This document shows positions 1 through 7,322 of a stretch of 11,674 bases of DNA, piece by piece. This stretch comes from JALORV01 sp035429725 (GTDB taxonomy: Bacteria > Pseudomonadota > Gammaproteobacteria > Burkholderiales > Burkholderiaceae_F). The position numbers were made by a program, and so were the translations under genes. The stretch is taken from contig DAOMFI010000097.1 of NCBI GenBank assembly GCA_035429725.1, forward strand, positions 1 to 11,674. Reading direction: 5' to 3'. A model generated the notes under the pieces. The model was not told where the DNA came from, searched no databases, and worked only from the letters and a program-made list of their open reading frames with translations. Numbering within the stretch: position 1 is the stretch's first letter; each line of letters starts with the position of its first letter.

Positions 1-548
1 CCGGTGTAGCTGCCTTCGATGCGCTCGATGAAGACGGCGGCGAGCCCCTGGATGCCGTAGCCGCCGGCCTTGTCGTAGGGCTCCGGGGTGGCGCAGTAGC
101 GTTTGATCTCGCCCGCATCGATCGTGCGGAACGTGACGGTCGAGACCGAAGTGGCTGCGAGCAGCGGGCCCTGGATCGCCAGCGCAATGGTGGTGCGCAC
201 TTCATGCGTGCGGCCGGCGAGCCGACGCAGGAACTCGGCCGCTTCGTCTGGATTGGCGGGCTTGGCGAGCACCTCGCCGTCGACGATGACGACCGTGTCG
301 GCGGCCAAAACCGGGCGGTAGAGCAGCGAACGCATGCCGAGCACCTTGAGTCCGAATGCCGCCTTTTCCCGCGCGGTTCGTTCGACGTAGTCGGCCGCGG
401 ACTCGCCGCTCTTCTGCGCTTCGTCGACATCCGGCGCGCCGCGCGGCGATGCGAGCCGCAGCAGCAGCGGATCGAACTTCACGCCGATCTGCTTGAGCAG
501 TTCGCGGCGGCGCGGGCTGCGCGAAGCGAGGTAGATGGGTGAAGTCAT
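1..548 (-). CDS. maf: Maf family nucleoside triphosphate pyrophosphatase (YhdE-like), C-terminus cut by the window
   Basis: Maf proteins hydrolyse non-canonical or excess nucleoside triphosphates to monophosphates in the cytoplasm; the YhdE subgroup prefers dTTP/UTP. The protein starts MTSPIYLASRSPRRRELL, the family's N-terminal signature (SPRR at residues 11-14). LAADTVV at about 81-87 carries the likely catalytic Asp84, AKP follows at 95-97, and KAGGYGIQG lies at about 161-169. The frame is open to base 1 and stops at IEGSYTG, so about 10-20 residues are missing compared with the usual 190-200. The ATG at 548-546 overlaps the rlmH stop in an ATGA, and no Shine-Dalgarno is visible before it, so translation is probably coupled to rlmH. 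The YhdE rather than YceF assignment rests on the KAGGYGIQG stretch and is inferred. Confidence 0.93.
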   Translation of the reverse strand, partial: MTSPIYLASRSPRRRELLKQIGVKFDPLLLRLASPRGAPDVDEAQKSGESAADYVERTAREKAAFGLKVLGMRSLLYRPVLAADTVVIVDGEVLAKPANPDEAAEFLRRLAGRTHEVRTTIALAIQGPLLAATSVSTVTFRTIDAGEIKRYCATPEPYDKAGGYGIQGLAAVFIERIEGSYT

Positions 549-1021
549 CCGGCGCGATGGTACGGGTGGTGCGCGAGTATCGACCAGGCGCGATAGAGCT
601 GCTCAGCCAGTACCACGCGCGCGAGGGCATGCGGCAACGTCATGCTGGAAAGGCGCAGCTGCAGCCGGGCGTTGCGCCTGAAACGCTCGTCCAGTCCGTC
701 CGGCCCGCCGATCGCGAATGCAACACTTTCGCTGCTGTCGCGCCAGCGCCCGAGTTGCTCGGCGAGTTGCTGCGTAGTCCAGTCCCTGCCACGCTCATCG
801 AGCGCCACCAGCTGCGAACCCGCCGGAACGGCGGTGCGCAACCGCTCGCACTCGGCGCTGCGGCAGCGCTCGGCATCGTCTGCACGGCCCGTTCGGGACT
901 CGGCCTTCAATTCCCTGAGCTCCACCTTGAAGTCCGTCGGAAAGCGGACCAGATAATCGTCAACGGCGGCATCGACCCACGCCGGTTGCTTCTGCCCGAT
1001 CGCCAGGATCAGGATCTTCAT
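545..1021 (-). CDS. rlmH: 23S rRNA pseudouridine1915-N3 methyltransferase RlmH
   Basis: RlmH is a small SPOUT-class methyltransferase. It uses S-adenosylmethionine to methylate N3 of pseudouridine 1915 in helix 69 of 23S rRNA, acting on assembled 70S ribosomes. The 158-residue length matches the family. Visible hallmarks are the start MKILILAIGQ, LVALDERG at 71-78, the SAM-binding loop IGGPDGL at 104-110, and the C-terminal knot with LSSMTLPHALARVVLAEQLY at about 124-143 ending in HHPYHRAG. The ATG at 1021 lies 22 bases after the rsfS stop, and its stop shares an ATGA with the maf start. Placement directly after nadD-rsfS is the usual proteobacterial order, so the identification is secure. 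Confidence 0.97.
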   Translation of the reverse strand: MKILILAIGQKQPAWVDAAVDDYLVRFPTDFKVELRELKAESRTGRADDAERCRSAECERLRTAVPAGSQLVALDERGRDWTTQQLAEQLGRWRDSSESVAFAIGGPDGLDERFRRNARLQLRLSSMTLPHALARVVLAEQLYRAWSILAHHPYHRAG

Positions 1022-1043
1022 CGAGCAGGCGAGACCGAAGGGC

Positions 1044-1445
1044 CTAACGCTTCCGCGTCGCGGTTCTGCGCGCGGTCGTCTTACTCGCTATCGGCGCAGC
1101 GGCCTCGGACTTGAGTCGCACGATCTTGCCGCCCCAGATCTCCTCCAGGTTGTAGTAGTCGCGGATGGCCGGCTGCAGGATGTGCACGACAGCATCGCCG
1201 CAGTCGACGAGGACCCACTCGCCAGAGTCCTCGCCTTCCGTGCTGACGACGGCTCCGCCGGCGGCCTTGACCTTTTCGACCACGGACGAGGCCAGTGCCC
1301 TGGTCTGCCGGTTGGATGTACCGCTCGCGATGACGACCCGGTCGAACATGTCCGAGAGGGCGGTCGTGTTGAACACGCGGATGTCCTGCGCTTTGACGTC
1401 CTCGAGCGCGTCGACGATGACGCGCTGCAGCTTCCTAATGTCCAT
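1044..1445 (-). CDS. rsfS: Ribosomal silencing factor RsfS (YbeB/Iojap family)
   Basis: RsfS binds ribosomal protein uL14 on the 50S subunit and blocks subunit joining, lowering translation in stationary phase or starvation. The 133-residue protein shows the DUF143 core: FNTTALSDMFDRVVIASGTS at about 25-44, SNRQTRALA at 44-52, then EGEDSGEWVLVDCGDAVVHI at 70-89 and DYYNLEEIWG at 96-105. The frame stays open far upstream, but that part lies inside nadD in another frame and reads as low-complexity Arg/Pro/Cys. The ATG at 1445 matches the family N-terminus (MDIRKLQ) and is chosen. It overlaps the nadD end by 11 bases. The tail after about residue 115 (KTTARRTATRKR) is basic and longer than in E. 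coli YbeB, possibly an rRNA-contacting extension. Confidence 0.95.
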   Translation of the reverse strand: MDIRKLQRVIVDALEDVKAQDIRVFNTTALSDMFDRVVIASGTSNRQTRALASSVVEKVKAAGGAVVSTEGEDSGEWVLVDCGDAVVHILQPAIRDYYNLEEIWGGKIVRLKSEAAAPIASKTTARRTATRKR

Positions 1446-2115
1446 GCGGCCCAACGTAGAGGTGATGCGCCCGAATATAGTCGAGGACCGCAGGAGGCAC
1501 TGATGCCGCAAGCCTGGCGTCGTCCTCCGAACTTCGCGCCTGCCCGAGCAGCCGCCGCACCTCGGTCGCGGACACATCGACCGGCGACATCGCCAGATCA
1601 ACAACGTGACCGGCGGGGCTCTCGATCAGGTCACCCGCGTACTTCAGGAAGCGCGCATCGCGCAGCTTCTGCAGCACCGGGTTCAGCCTCGGCGGCACGG
1701 CCGCACGCCGCGCGACCGCGATGTGCGCCAGGTCCGGAATGCGCTCCCATTCGCGCCAGGTGTCGAAGCGCTCGAACTGGTCCCCGCCGATGATCAGCAC
1801 GAGCGGGACTTCGGCTCCCAGCCGGGTGCGCAGGTCGCGCAGGGTGTCGATCGTATACGTCGGCCCGCCGCGCTCCAGCTCCGCGTGGTCGAGCACCATC
1901 CTGCGCCGCACGAACGGCAACTCGTTGTCGATCGCCAGCCGGATCATCTGCGTCCGATGATCGGCGGCGGCCAGCGTTTCCTTCTGCCAGGGCTGCGCTG
2001 CCGGAATGAGGTGTACTTCGGCGATCGGCAGATTGGCGAGCGCGTCGCGCGCCAGCTGCAGGTGCCCGACGTGGATCGGGTCGAAACTGCCGCCGAGAAG
2101 GCCGACCGGTTCCAT
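1435..2115 (-). CDS. nadD: Nicotinate-nucleotide adenylyltransferase NadD
   Basis: NadD transfers AMP from ATP to nicotinate mononucleotide, giving deamido-NAD, the next-to-last step of NAD synthesis in the cytoplasm. The 226-residue protein has the nucleotidyltransferase signature GGSFDPIHVGHL at residues 8-19 (H15 and H18 form the HxGH motif). GGDQFERFDTWREWERI follows at about 110-126, and the second nucleotide-binding motif SATEVR is at 182-187. The length fits the family. The ATG at 2115 is preceded by a strong GGAGG at ideal spacing, next to the hemF stop. Its 3' end overlaps rsfS by 11 bases. The nadD-rsfS-rlmH order is conserved in many bacteria. Confidence 0.97.
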   Translation of the reverse strand: MEPVGLLGGSFDPIHVGHLQLARDALANLPIAEVHLIPAAQPWQKETLAAADHRTQMIRLAIDNELPFVRRRMVLDHAELERGGPTYTIDTLRDLRTRLGAEVPLVLIIGGDQFERFDTWREWERIPDLAHIAVARRAAVPPRLNPVLQKLRDARFLKYAGDLIESPAGHVVDLAMSPVDVSATEVRRLLGQARSSEDDARLAASVPPAVLDYIRAHHLYVGPHGH

Positions 2116-2130
2116 CAGAAGTCCTCCTCA
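2116..2130 (-). promoter_or_regulatory. Strong ribosome binding site of nadD abutting the hemF stop codon
   Basis: On the minus strand the hemF stop TGA (2130-2128) runs directly into GGAGG (2127-2123). Seven bases later comes the nadD ATG. This is a near-perfect anti-Shine-Dalgarno match at standard spacing. It fixes the nadD start, and it means ribosomes ending hemF release on top of the nadD initiation site, a layout suited to re-initiation. Confidence 0.8.
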
Positions 2131-3057
2131 GGCCCACTCGCGCGGGGTGAGGAAGTCCGTGTACAGCCGCGCTTCGGCGCTGCCGGGTTCCGGATGCCAG
2201 TCGTATTTCCAGTGCACGACCGGCGGCAGCGACATCAGGATCGACTCCGTGCGCCCGCCTGACTGCAGCCCGAACAGCGTGCCACGGTCGAACACCAGGT
2301 TGAACTCGACGTAGCGGCCGCGCCGGTAGGCCTGGAACTCGCGCTCGCGCGGGCCGTACTCGCGGTGGCGGTGGCGCTCGACGATGGGCACGTACGCGTC
2401 GAGGAAGGCATCGCCGACGGCGCGCATCAGCGCGAAGCTGCGGTCGAAGCCGAGTTCGTGGAAGTCGTCGAAGAAGACGCCGCCGACACCGCGGGGTTCG
2501 TTGCGGTGCTTCAGGAAGAAATACTCGTCGCACCACTTCTTGAAGCGCGGGTGCTTGTCCTCGCCGAACGGCACCAGCGCCTGCTTGCAGGTGGCGTGGA
2601 AGTGGCGCGCGTCTTCTTCGGTCGCGTAGTACGGAGTCAGGTCCATTCCTCCACCGAACCAGTAGACGTCGGGCTGACCGTCGGCCTTCGCGATGAAGAA
2701 GCGCACGTTCATGTGGACCGTCGGCACATACGGATTGCGCGGGTGGAACACCAGCGACACCCCCATCGCCTCGAAGCCGCGCCCCGCAAGTTCGGGGCGT
2801 TGGGCGGTCGCCGAAGGTGGCAGTTTCGACCCGATGACATGCGAGAAGCCGACGCCGCCGCGTTCCAGCAGGTTGCCGTCCTCAATGATGCGGGTCAGCC
2901 CGCCACCGCCGAGCGGTGACCCCGGCGGCTTCTCCCATGCATCGGCCTGGAAGGCCTTGCCGTCGAGTTGCTCGAAGGTGCCGACGATGCGCCGCTGCAG
3001 GCCGAGAAGGTATTCGCGCACCGCCTGCGCGTCGACGAACTCTGTCGTCACGCTCAT
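2128..3057 (-). CDS. hemF: Oxygen-dependent coproporphyrinogen III oxidase HemF
   Basis: HemF uses O2 to decarboxylate two propionates of coproporphyrinogen III, giving protoporphyrinogen IX in aerobic haem synthesis; it is a soluble homodimer. The 309-residue protein has the expected blocks: GGGGLTRIIEDGNLLERGGV near 50-69, FSHVIGSKLP at 71-80, HPRNPYVPTVHMNVR at 105-119 with the conserved His105 and His115, the signature WFGGGMDLTPYY at 133-144, and GRYVEFNLVFDRGTLFGLQS near 247-266. The frame is open upstream to about 3354, but that region is the peptidase gene in another frame. The ATG at 3057 gives the normal N-terminus, overlaps the peptidase stop as ATGA, and has AAGG a few bases before it. 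Needing O2, it would work in aerobic growth; an anaerobic HemN is not seen here. Confidence 0.97.
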   Translation of the reverse strand: MSVTTEFVDAQAVREYLLGLQRRIVGTFEQLDGKAFQADAWEKPPGSPLGGGGLTRIIEDGNLLERGGVGFSHVIGSKLPPSATAQRPELAGRGFEAMGVSLVFHPRNPYVPTVHMNVRFFIAKADGQPDVYWFGGGMDLTPYYATEEDARHFHATCKQALVPFGEDKHPRFKKWCDEYFFLKHRNEPRGVGGVFFDDFHELGFDRSFALMRAVGDAFLDAYVPIVERHRHREYGPREREFQAYRRGRYVEFNLVFDRGTLFGLQSGGRTESILMSLPPVVHWKYDWHPEPGSAEARLYTDFLTPREWA

Positions 3058-5054
3058 GCGGCCTTGAGGTGCCGGCCGATGAAGCCGAGCACGGATTCGT
3101 ACCACGCGACGATGTTGCGCGGCTTCAGGATCCAGTGGTTCTCGTCGGGGAAGATCAGCAGTTCGCTCGGCACGCGGTGGTACTGAAGCGCTTCGAAAAG
3201 ATTGAGGCCTTCGCTGATGGGACAGCGGTAGTCGAGTTCGCCGTGAATGATCAGCGCCGGAGTCTTCCACTGCTTGACATGGCGGATCGGCGCGTAACGG
3301 TCGAATGCGGCCTGATCGGCATAGGGATCTTCGCCGCCCATTTCCAGATACCACCAGGCCGGATGGTCAGTCGTACCCGTGAACTGCGCCATCGTCGTCA
3401 CGCATGCATGCGTGATCAGGCACTTGAAGCGCTGGGTCTGCGTGCCGATCCAGTTGGTCATGTAGCCGCCGAAGCTGCCGCCCATGGCCATGACGCGCGT
3501 GCGGTCGACATCGGGACGTTGCTCGATCGCGTCGGCGACCGCCATCAGGTCTTCATAGCACTGCTTGCCCCAGACATTGCCCCAGATGCCCTGCACGAAA
3601 TCCTGGCCGAAGCCCGTGGAGCCGCGCGGATTGGGCTGGACGACCGCGTAGCCGGCCGCAACCGCCAGCAGCGGATTCCAGCGCCAGTGCCAGGCGTCGG
3701 CGGTCATGCCGATCGGGCCGCCATGGATCCACAGCAGCGTCGGCAGCTTCCCCTCCGCCTTCGCCGGCCGGGTGACGAAGTACTGGATCGGAGCGCCGTC
3801 GGTCGACGGTGTCGTGCAGTGTTCCACCTCGACCCAATCGGGAAACTCGAAGCCCGACAGACGCGCGAGCACCTGCGGCGGCGAACCGGGCTGATTCGTG
3901 ACGGTGAACGCTTCCGGCGGCTCACGGAAGGTCGAGCGGATGCCGGCGATACGCCCATCCTTCAGCACGCAGAGGTCGCTGTGCGCGCCGCCGCTGCGCG
4001 TCGCCGTGATGAGGTCGACCTTCTCGGTCGCGACATCCACGGTGAAGACGGGCACGTGCCCACCGAGATCCGCGCTGAACACGATCTGCCGGCCGTCGGC
4101 CGTCCAGTCGCCCGGATGCGGCCAGGCGTCGAACGCCTTGCCGATCTCCCGCATCGACCCGCTGGCAATATCGATCAACGTCAGCGTCGGTCGCACCGCC
4201 TTCGTCGAAGAACGGGTCGAGCGCACCACGGCGAGGGTTCGGCCATCGGGTGAGAAGAGCGGTGACTCGTTGTTGGTGTTGGCGGCTGCCCCGAGCATCC
4301 GCCCGGTCTTCGTCGCGACATCGATCAGCTTGATCGCGGAGTCCGTTTCCCGGTCCTGGCCGGGTGTTTGCCAGGTCACGGCGACCTGTATGCCGTCCGC
4401 GGAAACGTCGAGTGCCGGTTCGATCGACAGCTCGAGCTTCGCCTCCGGCGTCAGGTCGACGCGGTTCGTGCCGTCGGCCGCGTACGCGATCAGGTGCGTA
4501 TTGGCCATGTTTTCATTCTGGTGCAACCAGTGGTCCCAGTGGCGCACGGGCTGCTGCCGGAAGTGACGCGCACTGGTGTGCTTCTTGCGCCGCTCGCTCG
4601 CCGTTTCGCGCTGCTTGTCGTGCTCGACGCCCGGGAGCACCGGCGCGAACAATGCCAGCACGGCGGCGTGCCTGGCGAAGCGGAAGGCGTCAACGCCGAG
4701 CGGTTCGTCCGTCAGTTGCTGCGGTTCGCCACCGGCGGCAGGCAGGATCCAGACCTGCATGCGCTTGTCCGCCTCCTCGTCCGGCTTGACTTCGGTGGGT
4801 TGCCGGTTGGACAGGAAGCCAAGCGCGCCGTCGTGGCGGAAGCAGGGCGCCGCGTCCTTGCTGTCACCGCGCGTCAGCTGGGTGGGCGCGGAACCGTCGG
4901 TCGGCACCTTCCACAGGTCGGAGACGTACTTGATGCCTTCGCGGTCGAGGCGCTGTACGGAGACCGCAAGCCACGTCCCGTCGGGCGCCGGCGCGATCGA
5001 GGAGACGCGCTTCAGCGCGATGTGCTGCTCAACGGTGTAAGGAGTGTTCGTCAT
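3054..5054 (-). CDS. S9 family serine peptidase (prolyl oligopeptidase / acylaminoacyl-peptidase type)
   Basis: This probably cleaves short peptides in the cytoplasm; the exact substrate cannot be told from sequence. It has about 666 residues: an N-terminal beta-propeller with WD40/PD40-like repeats (FSPDGRTLAVV near 267, WTADGRQIVFSAD near 317) to about residue 410, then an alpha/beta-hydrolase domain. Visible active-site parts are the oxyanion-loop motif LLWIHGGP near 440, nucleophile elbow MGGSFGGYMTNW (Ser about 527), Asp about 608 in IIHGELDYRCP, and His about 640 in DENHW. PVRHWDHW near 169-176 is also typical of this S9 subgroup. There is no signal peptide. I chose the ATG at 5054 (MTNTPYTVEQ) over an in-frame TTG six bases upstream; neither has a clear Shine-Dalgarno. 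The stop overlaps the hemF start (ATGA). The 142-base gap behind purD may hold its own promoter, though I see no convincing boxes. Confidence 0.92.
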   Translation of the reverse strand: MTNTPYTVEQHIALKRVSSIAPAPDGTWLAVSVQRLDREGIKYVSDLWKVPTDGSAPTQLTRGDSKDAAPCFRHDGALGFLSNRQPTEVKPDEEADKRMQVWILPAAGGEPQQLTDEPLGVDAFRFARHAAVLALFAPVLPGVEHDKQRETASERRKKHTSARHFRQQPVRHWDHWLHQNENMANTHLIAYAADGTNRVDLTPEAKLELSIEPALDVSADGIQVAVTWQTPGQDRETDSAIKLIDVATKTGRMLGAAANTNNESPLFSPDGRTLAVVRSTRSSTKAVRPTLTLIDIASGSMREIGKAFDAWPHPGDWTADGRQIVFSADLGGHVPVFTVDVATEKVDLITATRSGGAHSDLCVLKDGRIAGIRSTFREPPEAFTVTNQPGSPPQVLARLSGFEFPDWVEVEHCTTPSTDGAPIQYFVTRPAKAEGKLPTLLWIHGGPIGMTADAWHWRWNPLLAVAAGYAVVQPNPRGSTGFGQDFVQGIWGNVWGKQCYEDLMAVADAIEQRPDVDRTRVMAMGGSFGGYMTNWIGTQTQRFKCLITHACVTTMAQFTGTTDHPAWWYLEMGGEDPYADQAAFDRYAPIRHVKQWKTPALIIHGELDYRCPISEGLNLFEALQYHRVPSELLIFPDENHWILKPRNIVAWYESVLGFIGRHLKAA

Positions 5055-5152
5055 CGGCAATGTCGTTGTGCGGTTCGGTCAGGCGACCCATTTGTTCGTA
5101 TCGATCGCGGCAAAGGTCGCGCATTGTGGCGGAAAGCGCGCCGCAGGGCATC

Positions 5153-5190
5153 TGCGCCGGCGGGGGCGACCCCTCCCGGGTCGGGGCGCA
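5153..5190 (-). terminator. GC-rich nested hairpin downstream of purD, candidate transcript end
   Basis: Starting 6 bases past the purD stop there is an outer inverted repeat, TGCGCC (5153-5158) with GGCGCA (5185-5190). It encloses a perfect 6-base stem, CGACCC (5167-5172) with GGGTCG (5178-5183), around a five-base loop. No T-run follows on the minus strand, so it does not meet the usual intrinsic-terminator rule. It could be a pause, an RNA 3'-end stabiliser, or chance in GC-rich DNA. Confidence 0.3.
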
Positions 5191-5196
5191 ATTCCT

Positions 5197-6474
5197 TTAC
5201 AGCGTCCGGGGCTTCAGCGCCCGGTGGCCGATGTCGCGCCGGAACTGCATGCCGTCGAACTCAACCTGCTCAACCGCGTCATAAGCGCGCTTCTGCGCCG
5301 CCCTGACGGTATCCCCGAGCGCCGTCACGCACAGCACGCGGCCGCCACTGGTGACGAGCCGTTCGCCGCTGAGCGCGGTGCCGGCGTGAAACGTCACGCA
5401 GTCGTCACCGTCCTCAGGCAGCCGGGTGATGGTGTCGCCTTTGCGCGGCGCATCGGGATAACCTGCCGCCGCAACGACCACGCCCAGTGCCGTGCGGCGG
5501 TCCCATTCGGCTTCCACCTGGTCGAGCCGGCCGTCGATGGCTGCGTCGAGCAGCGTCGTGAAGTCGGTCTTCAGGCGCGCCATGATGGGTTGTGTCTCCG
5601 GGTCGCCCATGCGGCAGTTGAACTCGAGCGTCCGGGCGTGGCCGGTGCTGTCGATCATCAGGCCGGCGTAAAGGAAGCCCGTGTAAGGAATGCCGTCCGC
5701 GGCCATGCCGTGGATCGTCGGCAGGATGATCTCCCGCATGACGCGGGCGTGGATCGTCGGCGTGACTATCGGTGCGGGCGAATAGGCTCCCATGCCGCCG
5801 GTATTCGGGCCGCGATCACCGTCGAGCAGGCGCTTGTGGTCCTGGCTGGTCGCCAGCGCCAGCGCATGGCGGCCGTCGCTCATGACGATGAAACTCGCTT
5901 CCTCGCCTTGCAGGAAGTCCTCGATGACGACCCTCGCCCCGCTCGCGCCCAGGGAGTTGCCGACCAGCATGGACTCGATGGCGGCTTCCGCTTCCGCGAC
6001 CGTAGCTGCAACGACGACGCCTTTGCCGGCCGCGAGACCGTCGGCCTTGACGACGATGGGCGCACCGCGCTCGCGCACGTAGGCGCGCGCCGACGCCGCA
6101 TCGGTGAAGGTGAGATAGTCGGCCGTCGGAATGCCATGTCGTTTCATGAACGCCTTGGCGAAATCCTTCGAGCTTTCCAGCTGTGCGGCGGCCCGCGTTG
6201 GGCCGAACACCCGCAGCCCTCGCGCACGAAACACGTCGACGATGCCGGTGGCGAGCGGCGCTTCGGGCCCGACGACAGTGAGGGCAATGTCCTCCGACAC
6301 TACGAAATCGGCCAGCGCCTCATGGCTGTCATGCGGAACGTTGCGCAGGTGGCGATCGCGCGCCGTCCCGCCGTTGCCCGGCGCGACGTAGACGCGCTGT
6401 ACGCGCGGCGACTGGGTCAGACGCCAGGCGAGCGCATGCTCGCGGCCCCCACCGCCGACAACCAGCACCTTCAT
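5197..6474 (-). CDS. purD: Phosphoribosylamine-glycine ligase PurD (GAR synthetase)
   Basis: PurD joins phosphoribosylamine and glycine using ATP, the second step of de novo purine synthesis, in the cytoplasm. The 425-residue protein has the full layout: N-terminal Rossmann-like domain with MKVLVVGGGGREHALAW at 1-17, ATP-grasp core with PIVVKADGLAAGKGVVV near 139-155, GGMGAYSPAP at 226-235, YTGFLYAGLM at 264-273, and the GARS signature RMGDPETQ at 288-295, then the C-terminal domain. The ATG at 6474 gives the family N-terminus. It lies 22 bases after the yebC stop, so the two are probably co-transcribed. purH, a frequent partner of purD in Gammaproteobacteria, is not next to it. Confidence 0.98.
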   Translation of the reverse strand: MKVLVVGGGGREHALAWRLTQSPRVQRVYVAPGNGGTARDRHLRNVPHDSHEALADFVVSEDIALTVVGPEAPLATGIVDVFRARGLRVFGPTRAAAQLESSKDFAKAFMKRHGIPTADYLTFTDAASARAYVRERGAPIVVKADGLAAGKGVVVAATVAEAEAAIESMLVGNSLGASGARVVIEDFLQGEEASFIVMSDGRHALALATSQDHKRLLDGDRGPNTGGMGAYSPAPIVTPTIHARVMREIILPTIHGMAADGIPYTGFLYAGLMIDSTGHARTLEFNCRMGDPETQPIMARLKTDFTTLLDAAIDGRLDQVEAEWDRRTALGVVVAAAGYPDAPRKGDTITRLPEDGDDCVTFHAGTALSGERLVTSGGRVLCVTALGDTVRAAQKRAYDAVEQVEFDGMQFRRDIGHRALKPRTL

Positions 6475-6496
6475 TGCAGGGACTCGCGCACCACGC

Positions 6497-7222
6497 TCAC
6501 TCCTCGAGGGCAGCGGTGGTGTAGACCTGCTGCACGTCGTCCAGATCGTCCAGTGCGTCGATCAGACGCTGCATTTTCTGTGCATCGTCTCCGGTGAGCA
6601 CCGTCTCGGCGAGCGGCTTCATCGTCACCTCGGCCAGTTCCGGCTTGAGACCGGACCTTTCGAGCGACTCGCGCACGGCCTCGAAGTCGGCGGGCCGGGT
6701 GACGACCTCGATCGTGCCGTCCTCGTTGGCGATCACGTCCTCTGCGCCGGCCTCGAGCGCAGCGTTCATGACGGCCTCCTCGGAGGTGCCCGGCGCGAAC
6801 ACAAGCTGGCCGCAGTGCTTGAAGTTGAAGGCCACTGAACCATCGGTGCCGAGGTTGCCGCCGTTCTTCGCGAGGGCGTGCCGGACCTCAGCGACGGTGC
6901 GCGTGCGGTTGTCGGTCATGCAGTCGATCATCAGCGCGGCGCCGCCGATGCCGTAGCCCTCGTAGCGGATCTCCTCGTAGCTGGCGCCATCGAGCTTGCC
7001 GGCGCCGCGCGCAATCGCGTTGGTGAGCTTGTCCTTCGGCACGTTGCCTAGCCGCGCCTTGTCGAGCGCCAGCCGCAGGCGCGGATTCATGGACGGGTCC
7101 GGGCCGCCGTCGCGGGCGGCGACGGTGACCTCGCGGATGATCTTGGTCCAGAGTGAACCGCGCTTGGCGTCCTGGCGGTTCTTGCGGTGCTGGATATTGG
7201 CCCATTTGGAGTGGCCGGCCAT
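6497..7222 (-). CDS. yebC: YebC/PmpR/TACO1 family DNA-binding regulatory or translation-assisting protein
   Basis: Members have been described as DNA-binding transcriptional regulators (PmpR in Pseudomonas) and, more recently, as factors that help ribosomes through difficult sequences such as polyproline; mitochondrial TACO1 is a translational activator. The 241-residue protein starts with the family hallmark MAGHSKWANIQHRKNRQDAK, followed by TKIIREVTVAARDGG near 26-40 and NPRLRLALDKARLGNVPKD near 46-64, and a C-terminal domain with DDLDDVQQVYTTA near the end. Length fits E. coli YebC. The ATG at 7222 has a GAGAG-like Shine-Dalgarno. It is the first gene of the minus-strand run. The common partners ruvC, ruvA and ruvB are absent; purD follows instead. 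The family is certain; the function in this organism is not. Confidence 0.96.
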   Translation of the reverse strand: MAGHSKWANIQHRKNRQDAKRGSLWTKIIREVTVAARDGGPDPSMNPRLRLALDKARLGNVPKDKLTNAIARGAGKLDGASYEEIRYEGYGIGGAALMIDCMTDNRTRTVAEVRHALAKNGGNLGTDGSVAFNFKHCGQLVFAPGTSEEAVMNAALEAGAEDVIANEDGTIEVVTRPADFEAVRESLERSGLKPELAEVTMKPLAETVLTGDDAQKMQRLIDALDDLDDVQQVYTTAALEE

Positions 7223-7266
7223 GATGCTGCTCTCGACGTTGCGGTAATTAATGCGGCAAGGGCAGG

Positions 7267-7274
7267 AGTCTAGC
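7267..7274 (-). promoter_or_regulatory. Candidate -10 box for yebC, left arm of an 8-base inverted repeat
   Basis: On the minus strand this arm reads GCTAGACT, containing TAGACT, a four-of-six match to TATAAT. It lies about 45 bases before the yebC ATG. No good TTGACA-like box sits 16-18 bases upstream. The exact mirror copy lies at 7315-7322 and faces the opposite gene. An AT-rich TAATTAAT at about 7245-7252 is an alternative -10 region. Confidence 0.3.
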
Positions 7275-7314
7275 GGACCGCAGGCGCCGGACGCCCGCTC
7301 CCGCCAGCGCTTTG

Positions 7315-7322
7315 GCTAGACT
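7315..7322 (+). promoter_or_regulatory. Candidate -10 box for the HerA-like gene, right arm of an 8-base inverted repeat
   Basis: This arm reads GCTAGACT on the plus strand and is the exact reverse complement of 7267-7274. TAGACT at 7317-7322 would put a transcription start near 7328-7330, about 18 bases before the ATG at 7347, with AGGGG at 7336-7340 as ribosome binding site. A convincing -35 box is lacking, so an activator or an alternative sigma factor is possible. Confidence 0.33.

Noticed and set aside
1631..2536. Second minus-strand frame (301 codons) over nadD and hemF
   Set aside because: It is Arg/Ala/Pro-rich, spans the hemF/nadD junction out of frame, and both real genes there are complete with signature motifs.
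2916..4253. Plus-strand open frame (445 codons) opposite the S9 peptidase and hemF start
   Set aside because: It crosses two real genes on the other strand and shows only Arg/Asp/His-rich low-complexity sequence.
5044..6597. Long plus-strand open frame (517 codons) opposite purD
   Set aside because: It lies antisense to a full-length, motif-complete purD. The product is Arg/His/Ala-rich with no recognisable domain, as expected from GC-rich codon bias.
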